DNA of 14,640 nt from Methanosarcina sp. (lineage in GTDB: Archaea > Halobacteriota > Methanosarcinia > Methanosarcinales > Methanosarcinaceae). The position numbers were made by a program, and so were the translations under genes. Under the pieces are notes generated by a model. That model was not told the origin of the DNA. It was given only the letters and a program-made list of their open reading frames with translations, and searched no databases. How positions within the stretch are numbered: the stretch's first letter is position 1; the number at the start of each line of letters is the position of its first letter. Positions 6,816 through 13,333 of the stretch are shown piece by piece. The DNA lies in contig DUGS01000212.1 of assembly GCA_013331265.1 (NCBI GenBank), positions 1 to 14,640 of the forward strand. The letters are read 5' to 3'.

Positions 6816-7700
6816 GTGGAAAATATCTCCAACGTTAAAGTCATATTCCAAAAGGAGTTTACTGATCATTTGAAAAGTCCTGTATTCCTTTCATTTACAG
6901 CGATTTTTACGCTGGTTGTACTTGCCTATTCCTATGTACTAGGGACAGAGGTCGAATATACTGTAAATGTTCTTGACAGTCCTAATCTAATGATAGGATT
7001 TGAAGGAGTCGCAGATGTTGTCGGTCTTTTTGCACCTATTATAGGAATAGTATTGGGTTTTGATGCAATTGTCAAAGAAATAAAATCCAGTTCCATGAAT
7101 GTTTTATTGACACATCCTGTGTTTAGAGACAATATAATTTTTGGCAAAATCCTTGGATCTGGCTTATGTATTCTACTGGTGCTTTTCTTTTCCATCAATC
7201 TGGCAACCGGAGTTATGCTAATAATTTCAGGAGTTCCGGTTACGATGCAGCAAATCACAAGAATTGAGATATTCGTACTTCTGACTTTTTTTTATGCCTT
7301 ATTCTTCCTTGCAATTTCCATAATGATCTCGACAATATCAAAAAAATCAAATAATTCTCTTCTGTTCAACATCATTTTCTGGCTTGTAATAACAATATTA
7401 ATTGCCGATCTGCTCTTTACTGTAAGTCTTACTTTATCTGGAGATAGTCATTCAGCAAAGGCTCAGACTCAGATTTTCAAGAATTTCCTTCCTGATTATC
7501 AGTATACTACGACTGCTATAGGAATCAAGGATGCTGACACAGGACAGACTTCAGGAATAGGAGGAATATTTGACACACGCTACACACTTGGAGCCTGGGC
7601 AGGGCAATTCTGGCCCAACCTGGCGTATCTTTTTGTGCTGCCATTCATTTTGCTTATAGGCTCCATACTTGCGTTTTTGAAAAAGGACATAACGTACTGA
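6816..7700 (+). CDS. ABC-2 type permease B, module copy 1
   Basis: A 294-residue ABC-2 permease paired with permease A, presumably as the other half of a heterodimer in the membrane. It starts at GTG 6816 with GGAGGGA 6 bases upstream. Conserved parts are FQKEFTDHLKSPVFLSF before helix 1, GFDAIVKEIKSSSMNVLLT then HPVFRDNIIFGK after helix 2, and a region near the C-terminus with GGIFDTRYTLGAWAGQFWPN before the last helix and AFLKKDITY at the end. About six transmembrane segments. The GIFDTRYTLG box links it to the minus-strand permeases (GIFDTRVGLG, GILDIRFTLA). No ATPase follows. After the stop, AGGAGAAAATTC leads to an ATG that opens only a six-residue frame. Confidence 0.88.
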   Translation: MENISNVKVIFQKEFTDHLKSPVFLSFTAIFTLVVLAYSYVLGTEVEYTVNVLDSPNLMIGFEGVADVVGLFAPIIGIVLGFDAIVKEIKSSSMNVLLTHPVFRDNIIFGKILGSGLCILLVLFFSINLATGVMLIISGVPVTMQQITRIEIFVLLTFFYALFFLAISIMISTISKKSNNSLLFNIIFWLVITILIADLLFTVSLTLSGDSHSAKAQTQIFKNFLPDYQYTTTAIGIKDADTGQTSGIGGIFDTRYTLGAWAGQFWPNLAYLFVLPFILLIGSILAFLKKDITY

Positions 7701-7733
7701 AGGAGAAAATTCATGAAAACAGCTCTCGGTTAA
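7701..7733 (+). other. Ribosome site plus tiny ORF after permease B copy 1
   Basis: AGGAG at 7701-7705 lies 7 bases before ATG 7713, which encodes MKTALG and stops at 7733. Copy 2 keeps the ribosome site but the ATG has become CAG. This looks like the abandoned start of a gene that once followed permease B, or a leader peptide before the hairpin at 7758. Evidence for expression is only the well-placed ribosome site. Confidence 0.3.
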
Positions 7734-7757
7734 GAGATATAGCAAAAATATCCTTTC

Positions 7758-7791
7758 ATTCTGGTGCCAAAACCAGAATAACTAATTTTTT
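7758..7791 (+). terminator. Hairpin with U-tract between permease B copy 1 and TolB copy 2
   Basis: An 8-bp stem ATTCTGGT / ACCAGAAT (7758-7765 with 7772-7779, six-base loop) is followed by AACTAATTTTTT. It matches the hairpin at 4178 in stem sequence but has a different loop. A second small stem, TTAGATT / AATCTAA (7790-7796 with 7803-7809), follows at once. It may end the copy 1 transcript or act in the TolB copy 2 leader. Confidence 0.55.
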
Positions 7792-7836
7792 AGATTGTAA
7801 CAAATCTAACTTTCAAAATTCAGGATGTGAATTCAA

Positions 7837-9555
7837 ATGTTAAAGAATATGTTAATTCTTTTTTTGTTATTATTTGCTATAAATATAGCATCTGCCAACC
7901 AAGTAGCCGAAGATCCAAATATTAACGTTACACCACTTGATGAAATTCTCCAGATCGAAGAAGGATTCCTAACAACTTCGACAGAATGGAGTCCTGATGG
8001 ACAGTTTTTGCTTATAACCTATTCCAAATGGATTCCTCCCTCAACTAATATTGTTAGACATTATTTGTTAGATACAAATTCCCATACATTTGGAGAAATT
8101 GATTATGAGGTTCATGGTCCGGATACCAATGGCATATTGCAAGCAAAGTGGATCCCCTCTGGTGACAAAATATGCTTTGAAGTTTCTGGATCTGGACCAA
8201 CGGAGCCTGGTAATTGTTATATATTTTGCAACCCGGACGGAACGAATTTAAGGGGTGTAGGGACCAACTTTACCGATCTTTCAAAGATATTAGAGAACCT
8301 TGGGGATATTGGTTTTCAAAGGAATCTGAAGTGGAGTCCTGATTATAGTAAAATTGTGTTTGAGTGGCAAAAACCCGGAAGCTCTTCTACTATAGTATAT
8401 ATAGCAGATGGAAATGGAAAAAATGCACATGAACTTTCTTCAGCTACATATCCACAACCTGTCTGGTATGACTCAGATAAAATCTTTATTGTTAAAGATG
8501 AAGGTAATATAGAGCTTCTCAGTGAAGACGGTGATTTAATTCAGAATTTCCAACCGGAGAATAAAGATGAAAAATACTGTGTTTTTTCACTCAGTCCTGA
8601 TCGGAAAAAAATAATATTCACTTCAGGGTTACCAGGTAGCTTCGATTCACAGACTTATATCTCTAATACCGATGGTTCAAATTTAAAAGGAAACATTTCT
8701 TATTATGATGGAGACAATCCAGAAGATAACAATCTCTTGACAAAAGAATATTGGCAGCCAAATGGTTCGCTTCTTCTGGTAAATCAGAATGGGAATCTGT
8801 ATATTGTAGAGGGAGACGAAAACAATAAGCGTCTATTGCACGAAGGCAATGTTAGCGAACCTCAGTGGTTTCCTGATGGAAAGAAAATACTGTTTGTTGA
8901 AAATGGAAACAAGCTATATTCAATCAACGTTGACGGAACCAACCTAACCTTTATCACTAATTTCGGATCGACACCATCTCATTCCTGGTATAATTCAGAC
9001 AAAATCGATCGTTTTTCAATTTATTCGATAAGTCCGTCTGGTGATGTTATTGTATTTGCTTCTGCCCTTAACCCAGCTACCGGAAATTTTTATGAAAATG
9101 GAACTGATAAAATTATTGAAAGTGCGAATGACTCATCTAAATATTCAAGCATTGCTGCCCCTTTGTTTATTGTTAATTCCAATGGTTCTAATCTCACTCA
9201 GGTGACACCCACAACAAGAGGTAGATTCGATATGCTCCGAAAGTGGAGACCTGATGGAAAACAATTTACGATTGAGTCTTATTCCCTTTATATAACTGAT
9301 TGGGAAGACTCTCTGGTCGAGTTAAACAATCAAAACTCTTCTCCTATGTGGACTAATATACCTGTAAAGGAAATTATCGGGGGTGAAAAACCGATTTCTG
9401 TCAATAAAACTCAAAATAGTGAATTCAACTCTACAAACACATCACAGGTTACTGAGAGTCAAGAAATAATCAAGCAATCTCCTTCCTTTATGTTTTTACA
9501 ACTATTTACCTGCATAATGGGAGTCTGGCTGCTGCATAAAAGAAGGGAGATATGA
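7837..9555 (+). CDS. Exported TolB/PD40-like beta-propeller protein, copy 2
   Basis: A 572-residue paralogue of the 4255 gene, with the same layout: signal peptide ending IASA (about residue 20), repeated blade motifs (WSPDG at 51-55, then WIPSGD, WSPDYS, LSPDRK, WQPNGS, WFPDGK, ISPSGD, WRPDGK), and a C-terminal SPSFMFLQLFTCIMGVWLL helix with a basic end (HKRREI). It differs by a 9-residue net gain, mainly around the eighth blade. Copy 1's WSPDGK there reads WRPDGK here. A region in the middle (8752-8967) is DNA-identical to copy 1. Start: ATG 7837, seven bases after GGATGTGA. The permease A GTG follows 4 bases after the stop. Likely a surface-exposed partner of the downstream permeases; ligand unknown. 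Confidence 0.88.
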   Translation: MLKNMLILFLLLFAINIASANQVAEDPNINVTPLDEILQIEEGFLTTSTEWSPDGQFLLITYSKWIPPSTNIVRHYLLDTNSHTFGEIDYEVHGPDTNGILQAKWIPSGDKICFEVSGSGPTEPGNCYIFCNPDGTNLRGVGTNFTDLSKILENLGDIGFQRNLKWSPDYSKIVFEWQKPGSSSTIVYIADGNGKNAHELSSATYPQPVWYDSDKIFIVKDEGNIELLSEDGDLIQNFQPENKDEKYCVFSLSPDRKKIIFTSGLPGSFDSQTYISNTDGSNLKGNISYYDGDNPEDNNLLTKEYWQPNGSLLLVNQNGNLYIVEGDENNKRLLHEGNVSEPQWFPDGKKILFVENGNKLYSINVDGTNLTFITNFGSTPSHSWYNSDKIDRFSIYSISPSGDVIVFASALNPATGNFYENGTDKIIESANDSSKYSSIAAPLFIVNSNGSNLTQVTPTTRGRFDMLRKWRPDGKQFTIESYSLYITDWEDSLVELNNQNSSPMWTNIPVKEIIGGEKPISVNKTQNSEFNSTNTSQVTESQEIIKQSPSFMFLQLFTCIMGVWLLHKRREI

Positions 9556-9559
9556 TATT

Positions 9560-10420
9560 GTGAACAAAGACAGCGTTTTAACACTGGCGCAAAAAGAATT
9601 CTCGGACAAATTGTATGAGCCCAGTTTTATTATACTGCTGGCCATCTTTACGGGCATTATATTTGCATATTTGCAAAATCGTGCAGGTGGAGATAATTTT
9701 GGGGATGTCGTCCAGGTGATTGCAGTATTTTTTCCGTTAATAGGCATAGCCCTTGGGTATGACGGAATCATTAAAGAAAAAAATAGCAAAAGCCTCAATG
9801 TTTTATTGACACAACCGGTTTTCAGGGATAATATTATTACAGGCAAATTCTTAGGGATTTCAATAACTCTTGCTCTTGTAGTATTTTTATCCCTCGTAAT
9901 AATTGCAGCATCGGACTTTGTTATTTCCGGAAAAATTGCTGAATTTGATTCCCTCTTGCGGCTGTTTATTTTCGGAATATTTACCTTTCTTTATCTTTTA
10001 CTTTTTGCTGCATTTGGGCTTTTTACTTCAGTCTGGTGTAAAACGGAAATTGAATCCCTTACCTTTGGGGTTTTTGTCTGGATTAATATGTGTTTCGCCC
10101 TTGGACCCACTATAATAACACTGGCATCTTTCGTATCAGGTCAAACACTGTTTGATATGACAAAAGAATTTGCTTCGACAGCATCCTCATTTTACAATAT
10201 CTCGCCTTTGCATCATTTTGCTGAGGTAACCATTGGAGCCCAGGATTTGAGTTATTATGGCGGATTTAATGTTCAGAGGGACGTACATGGATTTCTGGAT
10301 ACCGGATATTCACTATCTTACCTGCTTGGATATTACTGGCAAAACGTGATAATTTTACTAATTCTTCCGCTTCTGTTTCTGGCAGCCTCATACATTTCAC
10401 TTTTGAGAGATGATATTTAA
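9560..10420 (+). CDS. ABC-2 type permease A, module copy 2
   Basis: A 286-residue paralogue of the permease at 5949, with the same six-helix pattern and marks: AQKEFSDKLYEPSF, GYDGIIKEKNSKSLNVLLT then PVFRDN, SPLHHFAE, and SYISLLRDDI at the end. It starts at GTG 9560 with GGGAG upstream; the equivalent base triplet in copy 1 is ATG. Substitutions relative to copy 1 cluster in helices and the external loop. The 68 bases coding for the cytoplasmic loop (9767-9834) are identical to 6150-6217. It lies 4 bases after TolB copy 2 and 12 bases before permease B, so it is in one operon with them. Confidence 0.88.
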   Translation: MNKDSVLTLAQKEFSDKLYEPSFIILLAIFTGIIFAYLQNRAGGDNFGDVVQVIAVFFPLIGIALGYDGIIKEKNSKSLNVLLTQPVFRDNIITGKFLGISITLALVVFLSLVIIAASDFVISGKIAEFDSLLRLFIFGIFTFLYLLLFAAFGLFTSVWCKTEIESLTFGVFVWINMCFALGPTIITLASFVSGQTLFDMTKEFASTASSFYNISPLHHFAEVTIGAQDLSYYGGFNVQRDVHGFLDTGYSLSYLLGYYWQNVIILLILPLLFLAASYISLLRDDI

Positions 10421-10432
10421 GGAGGAAATAAC

Positions 10433-11317
10433 GTGGAAAATATCTCAAATGTCAAAGTAATAGCCCAAAAAGAGTTTGCTGACCATCTGAAAAGTCCTGT
10501 ATTCCTTTTATTTACGACCACTTTCATGCTGGTTGTCCTTGCCTGGTCGTATGTACAGGGAACAGAAGTTGAATATACTGTAAATGTTCTTGGCAGTCCT
10601 GATTTGATGAGAGGATTTGAAGGAGTCGCAGAGGTTGTCAGCCGTTTTGCTCCAGTTATGGGTATTGTACTGGGTTTTGATGCAATTGTCAAAGAAATAA
10701 AATCCAGCTCTATGAATGTTTTACTGACCCATCCTGTGTTTAGAGATAATATAATTCTTGGTAAAATCCTTGGATCAGGCTTGTGTATCTTGCTGGTGCT
10801 CTTCTTTTCCATCAATCTGGCAACCGGAGTCATGCTCATGGCTTCAGGAATTCCGGTCACGATGCAGCAAATCACAAGAATTGAGATATTCGTGATTTTG
10901 ACTTTTTTCTATGCTTTAATCTTCCTCGCAATATCTATTATGATCTCAACAATATCAAAAAAATCAAATAATTCCCTTATGTTTAACCTTATTTTCTGGC
11001 TTATCATAACAGTATTGCTTGCCAAGCTAATATTTACTGTAAGTTATGCCTTTTCTGAAGATTTCAATACAGCAAATGACCAGACTCAGGCATTAAAGAA
11101 CTTCTTACCTGATTATCATTTTACTGCAACTGCCGTGGGAGTCAAAAGTACTGATACAGGAATGACTTTCGGAATAAGAGGGATATTTGACACACGCTAT
11201 ACACTTGGAGCCTGGGCAGTGCAGTTCTGGCCCAACTTGGCGTATCTTTTTGTGCTGCCATTCATTTTGCTTATAGGCTCAATACTCGCATTTTTGAAAA
11301 AGGACATAACGTACTGA
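10433..11317 (+). CDS. ABC-2 type permease B, module copy 2
   Basis: A 294-residue paralogue of the permease at 6816, the same length. It starts at GTG 10433 behind GGAGGAAA. Marks are AQKEFADHLKSPVFLLF before helix 1, GFDAIVKEIKSSSMNVLLT then HPVFRDN after helix 2, GIFDTRYTLGAWAVQFWPN before the last helix and AFLKKDITY at the end. It is the last gene of the plus-strand block. A retained ribosome site follows the stop but no gene; the next gene is on the opposite strand. No sign of truncation or frameshift. Confidence 0.88.
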   Translation: MENISNVKVIAQKEFADHLKSPVFLLFTTTFMLVVLAWSYVQGTEVEYTVNVLGSPDLMRGFEGVAEVVSRFAPVMGIVLGFDAIVKEIKSSSMNVLLTHPVFRDNIILGKILGSGLCILLVLFFSINLATGVMLMASGIPVTMQQITRIEIFVILTFFYALIFLAISIMISTISKKSNNSLMFNLIFWLIITVLLAKLIFTVSYAFSEDFNTANDQTQALKNFLPDYHFTATAVGVKSTDTGMTFGIRGIFDTRYTLGAWAVQFWPNLAYLFVLPFILLIGSILAFLKKDITY

Positions 11318-11517
11318 AGGAGAAAATTCAGAGTATGAACTACGAACCCGGATGCAGAGATAAAATATATGGTTTCAAACACAAACCAATATTTTTCTGG
11401 TTCTTTGCCGTTTACAGCAGATTTCATAGCTTAATTTAAGGATGAGTCTGTTTTGTGAGAGTTCCACAAAAAAGACAACGAACTTAGTTAAAAGACAAAA
11501 AAGTCATTTTCCTCACA
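11318..11517. other. Convergent intergenic region at the end of the plus-strand block
   Basis: Holds the leftover ribosome site after permease B (11318-11322), a 34-codon frame at 11335-11439 (MNYEPGCRDK...) that I do not recognise and doubt, a 7-bp stem TTTTGTG / CACAAAA (11451-11457 with 11465-11471), and the right copy of the 12-bp inverted pair (11496-11507). Read on the minus strand, T-runs at 11497-11502 and 11468-11473 lie downstream of the minus permease stop and could act as an archaeal U-rich termination site for that operon. Confidence 0.5.
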
Positions 11518-12431
11518 TCAAGCACTTATATCCTCCCTCAAAAATTTCAAATATGCAGTTATCATGAGGAGAAGAGGAGCTATAAACAGGATTACAAGGT
11601 TTGTCCAGAATTCTTTTAGCCACTGAGCCAGAGTAAAACGAATATCCAGAATACCATCCATATTTTCTCTTCCATATCCCCCTCCTCCCGCTCCCCATCC
11701 AAGACCTGTCTTTCCAGTGCTCAGTTCTGCATAATGGTGCATAGGGGACAAAGCTGAAAGACTGCCAGTTATATCCAGGCTCCCCGCGCTTATTACAGGT
11801 TCAAGAGAATAACTTAAAAAAGTAATTATCCAGGTAAACATAATGCTAAGAGTTAACCAGATAACAATATTATAGACAAGTGAATCCGTAGCTTCTCGAA
11901 CAAAGGTAGAGCAAACAAGTCCGATACCAAGAAACACCAGGGAATAAAGGAAAGTAAGGACAAACCACATTGCAATTCGGCTTAACTCCATTGCACTTAC
12001 TTTTGCTCCCAGAAGGAGAATTATTGTTCCTAAGGAAACTACGCTTGAAACCAGCATTACTACCAGAAGAAGAAGTACTGCACCGAGCATTTTTCCAAGG
12101 ATTACCGTGTCCCTGAATACTGGATGTGTTAACAAAACATTCAAAGATGCCGACTTTCGCTCCTTTATCACACTATCAAAGCTTAAAGCAATACCTATAA
12201 GTGGACTGAACCATGTCATCATCAATGAAGTGCTATAAAAACCTTCAAGGACTGCTGATAAAGGGTTTCTTCCTATTTGACTAAATTGTTCAATCAAAAG
12301 AATTTCTCTATAGGTGACTGCGAAAATTGCCAGTACGAAAGTCCCGAGTAAAGATAAAAAATAGGGGTCCAGAGCTTGTCTGCGAATTCTTTTTTAGCAA
12401 TTATCAGAGCTTTTTCAAAATCATAATTCAT
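11518..12431 (-). pseudogene. ABC-2 type permease B of the minus-strand module, frameshifted
   Basis: The gene starts at ATG 12431, overlapping the permease A stop by ATGA, with GGAGAAAAAGG upstream. The starting frame reads MNYDFEKALIIAKKEFADKLWTP and then hits a stop at 12294 after 45 codons. The remaining protein continues in another frame to 11518 (SFDSVIKERKSASLNVLLT, HPVFRDT, SPMHHYAELSTG, LKFLREDISA). Adding one T to the T6 run (A6 at 12356-12361 on the plus strand) restores a single frame reading WTPIFLSLLGTFVL, which matches SPVFLSF and SPGFRMLLG of the other permeases. The restored length is 304 residues, close to the 294-301 of its paralogues. An internal TTG at 12297 is in frame but would lose helix 1. 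It could be a real recent mutation, a slippage-controlled gene or a sequence error. Confidence 0.75.
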
Positions 12432-13333
12432 CCTTTTTCTCCTCCTATATCCCTTCTGAGAAACACCATATACGAAAGTATGAACATCAGTACAGGTATG
12501 GTTATTAGTACAATCAGATTTGTCCAGTAATCCGCAAACCAGGTTCCAAGCCCGACTCTGGTATCAAAAATTCCTCTAGTTTCTTTACCAGAAGATATCC
12601 CAAAACTTCCATAACTTACACGGACTCCGGTTACAGCTTCAGCATAATAACTCGCAGGAGAAAGTTTTTGTAAGTCTTTACTCATGCTCAAGGCTTCTTC
12701 ATTATGCCCAAGGTTAACTATTGATTCTCCGGTTATGACAGACGAAGCAACAGTGACTATAGCTCCGAAGATTAAAACAAGGTTTATCCAAACTACAAGT
12801 CCGGAAATAAAAGAGCTTTCTGAACTCTTTGAAACAATTGAAATTAACAGACTGAAGGCAAAAAAACCTGAAAGGTACAAAAAAGTAAGTAATGAAAAGA
12901 CGATTATTCGGTTCAGTTCAGAAAGACCAACATCTATTCCTGTTATTAACAGGAGAGTACCTATTGAAGCGATAACCGAAATAAATACCACAAGAACAAG
13001 AGTTCCAATCCCTCCTATGATTTTTCCACTTATAAGATTGTCCCTAAAAACGGGATGTGTCAACAATGTATTCAATGATTTCGAATTTTTTTCCCTAACA
13101 ACCGAATCAAAACCAAGGGTTATCCCGAGAACAGGAAGAAAAAGGGTTATTACCTGGGCAACATCAAGAAAGCCGAATTCAAAGATATTGTGTCCGTTTT
13201 TTCCCGATATAACACTCATTGAAACAATTATCAACGTGAAGATCCCAAGTAACATCCTGAAACCAGGGCTATACAGGTGATCTGTAAATTCTTTCTGGGC
13301 GATAACTTCGATATTTCTCATGTCTGCCTTCAT
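12428..13333 (-). CDS. ABC-2 type permease A of the minus-strand module
   Basis: A 301-residue ABC-2 permease with about six transmembrane segments. Marks are VIAQKEFTDHLYSPGF before helix 1, GFDSVVREKNSKSLNTLLT then HPVFRDN after helix 2, SPASYYAEAVTG in the external region, GIFDTRVGLG before the final helix and FLRRDIGGEKG at the end. Its ATG overlaps the TolB-like gene stop (ATGA), and its own stop overlaps the next permease start in the same way, so the three minus-strand genes are translationally coupled. It is the diverged counterpart of the plus-strand permease A genes, but its GIFDTR box is shared with the B type, so it mixes features of both. No defects seen. Confidence 0.88.
   Translation of the reverse strand: MKADMRNIEVIAQKEFTDHLYSPGFRMLLGIFTLIIVSMSVISGKNGHNIFEFGFLDVAQVITLFLPVLGITLGFDSVVREKNSKSLNTLLTHPVFRDNLISGKIIGGIGTLVLVVFISVIASIGTLLLITGIDVGLSELNRIIVFSLLTFLYLSGFFAFSLLISIVSKSSESSFISGLVVWINLVLIFGAIVTVASSVITGESIVNLGHNEEALSMSKDLQKLSPASYYAEAVTGVRVSYGSFGISSGKETRGIFDTRVGLGTWFADYWTNLIVLITIPVLMFILSYMVFLRRDIGGEKG

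Larger units (their letters stand above)
4178..7700 (+). repeat. Tandem module copy 1 (hairpin, TolB-like, permease A, permease B)
   Basis: This segment is repeated as 7758-11317 with the same gene order and orientation. The offset is 3578-3582 bases at the start of TolB and 3617 bases across the permeases; the change comes from indels inside TolB. Identity is patchy: long identical tracts (for example 5173-5388 and 6150-6217) alternate with clearly diverged sequence. The similarity extends 13 bases past the permease B stop. Confidence 0.85.
7758..11317 (+). repeat. Tandem module copy 2 (hairpin, TolB-like, permease A, permease B)
   Basis: Second copy of the module described at 4178-7700, in direct tandem, with all three genes intact. 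Similarity extends past the permease B stop through AGGAGAAAATTCA and then ends near 11330, marking the module boundary. Confidence 0.85.
3537..11507. repeat. 12-bp inverted pair at the edges of the plus-strand block
   Basis: ATGACTTTTTTG at 3537-3548 and its exact complement CAAAAAAGTCAT at 11496-11507 bracket all plus-strand genes and no minus-strand gene. The sequence is low in complexity (six T), so chance is a real possibility. No recombinase gene or target duplication is seen next to either copy. Confidence 0.3.

Noticed and set aside
4255..9555. TolB of the Tol-Pal system
   Set aside because: The blades resemble TolB/PD40 only as a fold family. Archaea lack the outer membrane and the other Tol-Pal proteins, and the neighbours are ABC-2 permeases.
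10417..10875. 152-codon minus-strand open frame
   Set aside because: Antisense shadow of permease B copy 2. A similar shadow at 6932-7258 lies under permease B copy 1, as expected for duplicated genes.
4178..11317. Composite transposon carrying the two modules
   Set aside because: No transposase, no target duplication and no terminal repeats of useful length were found; the tandem modules are simple direct duplicates.
11335..11439. 34-residue plus-strand gene after permease B copy 2
   Set aside because: The ribosome site is too far (about 14 bases), the sequence is not found after copy 1, and the composition is not protein-like; treated as chance.
12684..13280. 198-codon plus-strand open frame
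   Set aside because: Antisense shadow of the minus-strand permease A gene, which has conserved motifs along its length and coupled start and stop.
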